Assembly: GCA_023150875.1 (NCBI GenBank) | Contig: JAKLKC010000019.1 | Span: 41,756 to 105,755 of the forward strand | Length of the DNA stretch: 64,000 nt | Reading direction: 5' to 3' | Origin: Myxococcota bacterium | GTDB lineage: Bacteria > Myxococcota_A > UBA796 > UBA9615 > JAKLKC01 | Part shown: piece after piece, positions 49,704 to 57,400 of the stretch | Numbering within the stretch: the stretch's first letter is position 1 | Layout of the letters: each line of letters opens with the position of its first letter | Made by a program: the position numbers and the translations under genes | The notes under the pieces: model-generated | What the model saw: the letters and a program-made list of their open reading frames with translations, nothing else | Database searches by the model: none | What the model was told of the DNA's origin: nothing

Positions 49704-51566
49704 GTGTCTCCCCAGCTCCGCCGCCCCCTCCTGGTCTCCCTGGCGCTCCCGGCGATCCTGCTCGCCACGGGGCCCGCCGGTGCCGCCGTCAGCTTCACCG
49801 GCGATGTCCCCACGGACTTCACGGATCCGGCGGCCGTGACCATCGACGACCCGGGGGCCGTCGACGTCGGCATCCCCCACGCGTTCCCCGCCGGGACCAT
49901 CAGCGGCAACGACATCGCGGCGGCGCGCTTCTGGTACGACACCGGCGCGGACGTACTCTACGTCGGCATCGACGCCTACACCATCGCCGGCGACGTGGAC
50001 GACGACGGGGATCCCGGGGGCACCAGCGCGCTCCTCGCCTTCCTCGGGGGGGTGGACGAAGCCGACTTCGGCGGCACCGAGTCCTTCGCGCTGATGCTGG
50101 ACGTCGACGAGGACGGGGTCTTCGACGTCATCGCCGGGGTCTCCGGGGACGACGACCTCTCGGGTTTCGCCGTCGCCGAGTTCGCGGGCAGCCCCTACGC
50201 CCCCGCCTACGCCTTCGGCCCCGCCCTGGCGGCCCACACCGGCTCGGTGTTCGGCAGCCCCGACGCCGCGGCGCCGGACGTCGAGTTCACCGTCGCGTCG
50301 TTCTCGACCCTCCCCGTCTCGTCGGGCTCCGACCCCTCCCCCGGCTTCGGGGTCAACGTGTTCGCCGGGTCCTTCTCCGACGCGGGGATCGGCGAGGACT
50401 ACCTGCCCGGCGTCGCCGAGACGGTGACGGTCTGCTTCGACTCGGACCTGGACGGGTTCACCGGCTGCGACGGAGACTGCGAGGACACCGATCCCGGCGT
50501 CAACCCGGGGGCCGCCGAGGTCTGCGACGGGGACGACGACGACTGCGACGGCCTCGTGGACGAGGACTTCGACCTCGACGGCGACGGTCACGCCTCTTGC
50601 GATGGCGTGTGCGAGCCGATGGGGATCTACGTCGTCGACGCCAACGAGAGGCTGCTGCGGTACGAGCCCGACGGCTCCTACATCGTGTGCGCCGACGGAT
50701 TCGACGGGATCACCGACGTCGCGGCCGGGCCGGACATGACCCTCTACCTCACCGACTTCAACGCCGCCACGGTGTACTCCGTGGAGCCGGGCTGCGGCGC
50801 CGTCACCGCCATCGCCGACTGGTGGCAGGACGGCATCGCCCAGCCCTGGTCCGTGGCCGTGGACGACGCGGGCCTGGTGTACGTCGCCGACCGCGTGCAG
50901 AACACCGTCTGGGTCATCGACCCCGGGACCGGGTCCGTGTCGGTCTTCCTGGACGGTTCCGACGGGATCGTCGACCCCGTGGCCCTGGAGATCGGCGACG
51001 ACGGGCTCATCTACGTCGCCCACCACGCCGGCGCCTGGATCTCGCGCTTCGATGCCCTGGGGGATCCCGTCGCCCCCTCTCCCCTGCTCACCTACGCGGG
51101 GATCGGCTTCACCGAGACCTTCGGGATGGAGGTGGTGGGCGAGCGGATCTGGTTCACCGATACCGACGCGAACCGGGTGTGGACCTGCGACCTCGCCACC
51201 CTGTCCTGCGAGGTCATCGGTGACGGCGGCGACGGCCTGTGGAACCCCTGGGACCTCGGGGTCGACTGCGAGGGCGCGGTGTGGGTGAGCAACGCCGCCG
51301 GGAACACCGTCACGGTCCTGACCGCCGACGGAGGCTCCGGCACCTTCGCGGATCCGGCCCACGGGATCACGCCGTACTGGGCGGGTCCCCACGGGATCCT
51401 CCTCGTGGACGACGGCGGGCTCTTCGCGCCCCCTGCGCCCCCCCCGGCGGCCGCTGCCTGCTCCGCCTCCCCGGTCCGGTCGCCGCCGCCGTCCGCCCTC
51501 GTGGCCCTGGCCGCCCTCGCCGCGGCGGGGCTCCAGCGCCGCCGCCCGGCGCCGGGGGCACGCTGA
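49704..51566 (+). CDS. Secreted NHL/SMP-30-like propeller protein with MopE motif and C-terminal sorting tail
   Basis: 620 residues from GTG 49704, which has AGGAG six bases upstream; an ATG at 49659 would add 15 polar residues. The signal peptide ends GPAGAAVS. Residues about 30-250 are a beta-rich domain with acidic loops. Residues about 250-305 hold a MopE-type repeat (DLDGFTGCDGDCEDTDPG, CDGDDDDCDG). From about 310 a propeller follows (GIYVVDANERLLRYEPDGS, WSVAVDDAGLVYVADR, NPWDLGVDCEGAVWVSNAAG), like NHL or gluconolactonase-type blades. The end has Cys-Ser, a Pro-rich stretch, a hydrophobic Ala/Leu helix and an Arg-rich tail, consistent with a MYXO-CTERM-type signal. It directly precedes the exopolysaccharide locus. 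Confidence 0.82.
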   Translation: MSPQLRRPLLVSLALPAILLATGPAGAAVSFTGDVPTDFTDPAAVTIDDPGAVDVGIPHAFPAGTISGNDIAAARFWYDTGADVLYVGIDAYTIAGDVDDDGDPGGTSALLAFLGGVDEADFGGTESFALMLDVDEDGVFDVIAGVSGDDDLSGFAVAEFAGSPYAPAYAFGPALAAHTGSVFGSPDAAAPDVEFTVASFSTLPVSSGSDPSPGFGVNVFAGSFSDAGIGEDYLPGVAETVTVCFDSDLDGFTGCDGDCEDTDPGVNPGAAEVCDGDDDDCDGLVDEDFDLDGDGHASCDGVCEPMGIYVVDANERLLRYEPDGSYIVCADGFDGITDVAAGPDMTLYLTDFNAATVYSVEPGCGAVTAIADWWQDGIAQPWSVAVDDAGLVYVADRVQNTVWVIDPGTGSVSVFLDGSDGIVDPVALEIGDDGLIYVAHHAGAWISRFDALGDPVAPSPLLTYAGIGFTETFGMEVVGERIWFTDTDANRVWTCDLATLSCEVIGDGGDGLWNPWDLGVDCEGAVWVSNAAGNTVTVLTADGGSGTFADPAHGITPYWAGPHGILLVDDGGLFAPPAPPPAAAACSASPVRSPPPSALVALAALAAAGLQRRRPAPGAR

Positions 51567-52705
51567 ACTCCCCCACCCCCGGGGGCGGCGGGCGCGCCGT
51601 CGTCCCGCCCCTGGTGGCCCTCCTCCTCGCCGGCCTGGGCGCGGCCCCGGGCCCAGCGGCGGCCCGGGGCGGGGAGGCGCCCCCGCCGACCATCGACGTC
51701 GCCGCCTGGATCGACGGCGGCTCCGACGCCGACACCGCCGCCCGACTCGCCCCCTCGCTGTCGTCCCTGACCACCCTCTTCCCCGTCCTCCACGTGTTCT
51801 CGGGGGCGGGGATCCGCGGCGTGGGCGGCGACGGGGCCCGGGCCCTGATCGCCCGGGCCGAGGACCTGGGGCTCGCCGTCCTCCCCGCCGTCCAGAACCT
51901 CGGAGACTCGGGCTTCGACGCCGCCCCCGTCCGGGCGATGCTGGCGGACCCCGCGGCGCGGGCCCGGCACGTCGCCGCGCTGGTGGCCACGGTCGTGGGG
52001 GATCGGCACGCGGGGCTCAACCTGGACTACGAGTCCCTGACCCCCGGCGACCGGGACGCCTTCGCCGCCTTCGTCGCCGAGCTGGCCGCCGCCCTTCACG
52101 CCCGGGGGAAGAGACTCTCGGTGTGCGTGCCGGCGCGGACCTCCGCAGACCCCACCTGGGACGCTCCCCTCGCCTTCGACTACGTACGCCTCGCCCTCCT
52201 GGCGGACGAGCTGGTCTACCTCGCCTACGACTGGTCCTGGCCCGGCGGGGAGCCGGGCCCCATCGCCCCCCTGGGGTGGGTGCGCGAGGTGGCGCGCTTC
52301 GCCGTGGCCGCCTCCCCCGCCGCTTCGGTCCGCCTGGGCCTGCCCCTGTACGGCTACGACTGGGGGGGCCCCCAGGCCGTCCCGGTCCCCCAGCGGGACC
52401 TGCCCACCTGGGGGGCGTCCCGGGGCGAACCCATGGACCCCCCGGCGCTCCCCGAGGCCGCCCGGGGGACCGAGGTGGGAGCGGTCTTCCGAGCCGCCTA
52501 TCGGGATCCCGAGGGGAGGGTGCACCGGGTCTTCGGCGAGCCGATACAGGGGCTCGACGAGAAGGTCGCCGCGGTGCGCGCCCTGGGGGTGACGCGCTTC
52601 GCGCTCTGGCGCGCCGAGTTCGGAGAGGGCTCGACGTTCGAGGGCCTGAAAGACCATGGACGGCGCGGGACCCACGCCGTCACAAAGGATGACTCCGTCC
52701 GGTGA
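51563..52705 (+). CDS. GH18-family glycoside hydrolase (YaaH/SleL-like), exported
   Basis: About 380 residues. The start is uncertain: CTG 51563 would overlap the previous stop (CTGA) and gives a hydrophobic signal segment (VVPPLVALLLAGLGAAP); GTG 51614 is the next choice. The TIM barrel has HAGLNLDYES, matching the GH18 catalytic strand in the form DGxNxDxE used by spore-cortex and N-acetylglucosaminidase types: Asp155 and the acid Glu157 (numbered from CTG) are kept, while the first Asp is not. Later strands LVYLAYDWSW and RLGLPLYGYDWGG are also typical. It would cut a beta-1,4 GlcNAc-containing glycan in the periplasm. It starts an exopolysaccharide gene set and so may trim the polymer (inference). 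Confidence 0.8.
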   Translation: MNSPTPGGGGRAVVPPLVALLLAGLGAAPGPAAARGGEAPPPTIDVAAWIDGGSDADTAARLAPSLSSLTTLFPVLHVFSGAGIRGVGGDGARALIARAEDLGLAVLPAVQNLGDSGFDAAPVRAMLADPAARARHVAALVATVVGDRHAGLNLDYESLTPGDRDAFAAFVAELAAALHARGKRLSVCVPARTSADPTWDAPLAFDYVRLALLADELVYLAYDWSWPGGEPGPIAPLGWVREVARFAVAASPAASVRLGLPLYGYDWGGPQAVPVPQRDLPTWGASRGEPMDPPALPEAARGTEVGAVFRAAYRDPEGRVHRVFGEPIQGLDEKVAAVRALGVTRFALWRAEFGEGSTFEGLKDHGRRGTHAVTKDDSVR

Positions 52706-52746
52706 GACTTTTTTCGCCGTGGTCGCCATCGTCTGTGCTATGACAG

Positions 52747-52773
52747 CCGAGGCCCGAGCGGAGCGGGCCTCGG
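52747..52773. promoter_or_regulatory. Perfect 10-bp hairpin ahead of the bcsE-like gene
   Basis: CCGAGGCCCG (52747-52756) and CGGGCCTCGG (52764-52773) are exact complements around a seven-base loop. There is no T-tract downstream; a T6 run (52710-52715) lies upstream, just after the GH18 stop. It lies in the 146-base gap before GTG 52852, so it may be a weak terminator or an mRNA structure setting relative expression. Confidence 0.45.
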
Positions 52774-52851
52774 GGTGGCGGCTCGAGCGGCCGGGGACGT
52801 GCGCGCGGGGTGCCCCCGGCACCGCGGGCGAGACCCTTGCGGAGGTGACGA

Positions 52852-54498
52852 GTGGACGGCATGGCAGCGGGCGCGGCGGCGCAGTACGCGGGGCGATACC
52901 GGATCGTCCCCTCCGGGTTCGGGTTCGTGGACCGCGTGACCGGAGGCTTCCGCCTCCAGAAGCGATACCTCTTCCAGGCCGATGCCGGGGTCGACCGCTA
53001 CGTCCTGGCCCTCCAGATGGCCCACGCCGGCGTCCAGAACGGCGAGGTGGTCGTCCTGGTCACCGCCGAGGACCCCGAGGCCGTCCTCCTCCAGGCGGAG
53101 CGGCTGGAGATCCCCCTCGCCCGGGTCCTCCACGGGGACCAGTTCCAGATCCTCGCCTACGACCGCCGCTTCGGCGAGAAGGTCTCCAACCCGGCGATGC
53201 GGGACTTCCTGCTGGAGGACCTGAGGCGCAAGACCAACAACCGCCCCATCAACCGGGCCATCCTCCTGGACGAGCCCATGGACGTCCGCCCCAACGTGAA
53301 GGTCCGGGAGGCGCTGGAGATCCTGGAGACCTCCCTCGTCGAGGAGCACCGCGCGGTGGCGTGCTGGGTGCTGCCCCGGGACGGCGGCAGCTCCCTGTGC
53401 CGGGAGCTCCAGCGTTCGTCGTTCGGATGGTTCACGTTCCGCTCCGAGCCCGACGCCCTGGACCACTCCGGGGTCTTCCGCATCGAGAAGGAGCCTTCCT
53501 GCGGTGGGGGCGTGTTGGAGTACGGCACCCGCATCGAACGCGGGGTCGGCCTCGTGGACATCGAGTCCCCCCTCCAGACGGTGGCCGTCCACTACGTGGG
53601 CGAGGACACCCGCATGCTCGCCGACCTGAGGATGAGCCTCGGCGCCTCGTTCGACGTCCAGCGGCACCCCGCCTCCATGCGCCTGCCCGATGCCGTGGAG
53701 TCCCGGGTCCGGCCGCCGGTGGTGGTCATCGAGTCCGGGGCCGGCTTCCGAGAGGCCCTGGGCCTGGTGGACGAGCTGCGCCGCCGGGGCTCCGTCGCCC
53801 CGATCTTCGTGCTGAGCCGCCAGGTGGGTCGCGGGGCGGACCGGGCCGCCATGCTCCGTCACGGCGCCGACGACCTCCTCACCTTCGACACGCCCCTCCC
53901 CGAGATCCGGGAGCGGGTGCGGCGCCAGGTCGTCCGCCTGGGCCTGCTGCCCCAGGCGACCGGCGACCTGCTCCGCCTGGAGTCGAGCCTGGAACTGCCC
54001 CGGACCGGGGACCAGGGGACCGTGCAGTGGGGCGTGTTCAAGGACCACCTCCAGGCCCAGGCGGAGTCGCTGAAGGCGCTCGGGGGTCACGTCACCTTGG
54101 TGGCCATCGCGCTCCGGGCGGCGGGGACCGACGCGGCGACCCTGAACGCCGTCGCCTCCCGGCTGGCCCGGGACCTGGTGGCGATCCTGCGCTCCGACGA
54201 CGCCTGCGCCCTCTCCCCCGACGGGCTGCTGGTGGCGCGCCTCTACGGCGTGGGCTCGCTGGAGCTGGACCGGGCCATCGAGCGGATGGTGGAGAGGCTC
54301 CGCCAGCGCCTCGCCCACGCCCCCGCCAGCGCGGAGCTGATCGTGTCCACGGCCGTCTGCCCCCAGGACGCGGGGGACGTGGACGAACTCTACAAGCAGC
54401 TCCTCCGCCCCGAGAGGCGGCGCTACTTCCCCCTCGCGGGGGGTGGCGGCCCGGGCTCGACCCCCTCCCACCCGGCGGACCTGCCGAACCTGGGATGA
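52852..54498 (+). CDS. BcsE-like c-di-GMP receptor (degenerate NTPase - REC* - GGDEF*)
   Basis: 548 residues from GTG 52852, with GGAGG six bases upstream. No signal or membrane helix: cytosolic. The N-terminal 250 residues look like a RecA/KaiC-type domain without a Walker A (VLVTAEDPEAVLLQAERL, AILLDEPMD). Residues about 286-362 are receiver-like (PPVVVIESGAGF, LRHGADDLL). From about 395 a GGDEF-type fold follows, with RSDD at 447-450 in the place of the RxxD inhibitory site and PDGLL at 456-460 where GGDEF should be. This is the three-domain order of E. coli BcsE, which binds c-di-GMP and supports cellulose synthesis. From memory, the REC and GGDEF parts align well with BcsE. It likely senses c-di-GMP to control the synthase encoded two genes on. 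It overlaps the export gene by four bases. Confidence 0.75.
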   Translation: MDGMAAGAAAQYAGRYRIVPSGFGFVDRVTGGFRLQKRYLFQADAGVDRYVLALQMAHAGVQNGEVVVLVTAEDPEAVLLQAERLEIPLARVLHGDQFQILAYDRRFGEKVSNPAMRDFLLEDLRRKTNNRPINRAILLDEPMDVRPNVKVREALEILETSLVEEHRAVACWVLPRDGGSSLCRELQRSSFGWFTFRSEPDALDHSGVFRIEKEPSCGGGVLEYGTRIERGVGLVDIESPLQTVAVHYVGEDTRMLADLRMSLGASFDVQRHPASMRLPDAVESRVRPPVVVIESGAGFREALGLVDELRRRGSVAPIFVLSRQVGRGADRAAMLRHGADDLLTFDTPLPEIRERVRRQVVRLGLLPQATGDLLRLESSLELPRTGDQGTVQWGVFKDHLQAQAESLKALGGHVTLVAIALRAAGTDAATLNAVASRLARDLVAILRSDDACALSPDGLLVARLYGVGSLELDRAIERMVERLRQRLAHAPASAELIVSTAVCPQDAGDVDELYKQLLRPERRRYFPLAGGGGPGSTPSHPADLPNLG

Positions 54499-57400
54499 AC
54501 GCCCGAGGCCGCATCGGCGCCCTCGCCGCGCTCCTCGCCCTCGCCGCCCCCGCGGCCCGGGCCGAGGCGCCGGCCCCGAGGAGGCTCGCCCCCGCCCCCG
54601 CGGCCGGGCCGACCGCGGAGTCGGCGTCGGGGATCGCCGAGGCCCTGCGCCACTACGAGGCGGGGCGGTACACCGAGGCGGCGGACGCCTTCGGGCTCTA
54701 CCTGAAGAAGCACCCCGACGAGAGGCGGATCTGGAGGCTGCTGGGGGACTGCGCCCTCCACCTTCGGCGCTGGGACGAGGCCGTCACCGCCTTCCACCGC
54801 GCCCTCCAGTACGCCCAGCCGGACAAGGAGACCCAGGCCGCCCGGGAGGGCCTGGCGGCGGCGAAGCTCCGGGCCGACAACGCCGCCCGCTACCGCGAAG
54901 TGCTGGCCCGGAGCGCCGCCCTCTCCCCCACCGGCGTGTCCCCGGACAGCGCCGAGTGGCACCTGCGCTTCGGCGCGGCCCTGGAGGGGCAGGGGAAGGC
55001 CGCCGAGGCCGCCGAGGTCTACCGCTACTACATCTTCAACCACGAGGACGTCGCGGCGATGCACCTGCGCCTCGCCCGGGTGCTCCGCCCCCTGGGCCAG
55101 GTGGACGCCGCACTGGAGGAGTTCCGCCGCCTCACCCTCGTCGCCCCCGACGAGATCGAGGGCTGGAGCGGGTACGTGGACCTGCTGCTGGAGCGGTCCC
55201 GCGCCCCCGAGGCCCTCCAGGTCGCCTACGAGGCGGTGGCCCGCTTCGGGGACGAGGGGGGCTTCCGCCGGGTGCTGGCCCGCCTCTACCTCGACGCGGA
55301 CCGGCCCGCCGCCGCCGCCCGCCAGTACGCGGTGCTGGCGCGCTGCCAGGCGGGGCGCCAGACCCCGGCGGAGCTGCGGGACCTGAAGGAGGGGATCGAC
55401 CGCCGCCTGGAGCGGCTTCGCTCCGACGTGGAGCGCGCGCCCCAGGACTTCGAGGCCGCCGAGGCCTTGAAGGACCTCCTGGTCGCCCTGGGGAGGGGGG
55501 ACGACGCCGTACGCCTCTTCGAGGCCCGGGTGCGGCAGTTCCCGAGCCACTTCGGGGTCAAGAGGACCCTGGCTGCCCTCTACTACCAGACCGGCCACTT
55601 CCTGCGGGCGCGGGAGGTGTACGAGGGGCTGCTCCGGGACAGCCAGGGGGACCTGGTCCTGCGGCTGGAGTACGCCCGGCTGCTGGGCTGGCTCGAGGAG
55701 TACGACGAAGCCCTGGCGGAGCTGGAGGCCCTGCGCACCATCGCCCCCGACGACCCCCGGGTGTCGCTGTATCGCGCCTACACCTGGATGTGGAAGGGGG
55801 ACGTGGACCGCGCCCGGGGGGGCTTTGCGGAGGCCGAGGCCCGGAACCCGGGGGATCCCTCCATCCGGCAGCAGCTCCGGCTGCTGGACGGCGACTACAC
55901 CGCGCTGCTGCCCGCCCAGATCCGCAAGTACAACCTCGACCCCCTGGACCGCGACGGCTCCCTCGGGCTGGCGGACCTGCTCCACCGCATGGGGGACGTG
56001 GAGGGCGCCGGCCGCCTCTACCGGGACTACGTCGCCCTCTACCCCGAGGACACCCGGGCGCGCCGCTCCTACGCCCGGGTCCTCGCGGACCTGGGGGACC
56101 ACCCCCTGGCGATCCGCCAGTGCCTCTACCTCATCGACCGCGTCCCCGAGAAGAGGGACCTGCTGCTGGAGGACCTGGCGTTCATCTACCTGTGGGGAGG
56201 CGAATACGCCCGGGCCCGGCGGACCTTCCAGGACCTCCTCTCCCGCCACCCCGCGCGGGTGCGACTCCTGCTGGGGATGGGCCGGTCCAGCCTGTGGGAC
56301 GAGGCCCCCTACGACGCCCTGTACTGGTTCGGCCTGGCCCTATCCCTGGAGCCGGGCAACCGGGAAGCCCAGGAGGCGTGGGCGGTGGCCACCCGGGCGG
56401 CGACGACCTTCTGGGAGGAGGCGGCCCTGGACGCCTGCTCCCACCGCGTCGAGTTCGTCGAGGAGGACCCCGGCGAGGACCTCCTGTTCCCCCTGCCCCG
56501 GGTGGACCTCGCCACCGGGGATCCGACGCTGACCCTCGACGTGCTGCTGTCCCGGGGCATGACCTACTACGGCGCCGGGGACTTCGACGAGCTGGCGGAG
56601 CTGTACCACGCCTACGTGCTCGCCCTGCCCCCGGGGCATCCGGGCCGCCTGGGCCTCGCCACGTTCCGGGAGTACCTTGACCGCCTGAGGGCCAAGGCGC
56701 TGCGGAGCGTCTTCGGCCCCGAGGCGGGGTGCGCCGTGGCCGACCCCGTGCGCCTCCCCGAGGCCGACCTCAAGGACCCGGGGGAGTTCCAGGCGGACGT
56801 CCTCTTGCGCTACACCGAGGCGCTGAAGAAGGACCCGAAGGACCGCCAGGCCCTCCTGGGCCTCGCCTGGCTGCACAGCCGCCGCGGCGCCCTCTCCGCC
56901 CACCCCCGCAGCTCCCCGGACCTCGCCGAGGCGGCGCGGCGTTACGCCGAGTACCTGCGCATCGAGCCCGACGACCACCGGGTGAGGCTCCGCCTCGCGT
57001 TCCTCTACTACCAGATCGGTCAGTACGACCTGGCGGCGGACCTCCTGGAGCGGTCGGGGGAGGCCTACGCCGACCGCCCCTGCCTGGACCTCTACCGAGC
57101 CAACGCGCTGAACTGGGCGGGCCCCGCGCGACCGGGCAGCGTCGAGGAGGTCGTCGGCCTGTACATGCGCTACCAGCAGGCGGTCCCCGACGCCTCCTGG
57201 GTCTGGGGGCCCATCGCCCAGCTCTGGCGCGAAGCCCGGCGCTACGACCTGGCCGCCGAGGCCCTGGAGAAGGCCCTGGCGGCGCGCCCCGGGGACCGGG
57301 ACCTCTCCCGGGCCTACGCCCTGGTGCTGGCGGAGGGGGGGCGCCTGGACGAGGCGATGCGGTTCCTCGAGTCCCGGGGCTCCCGGGACGACGACGAGGC

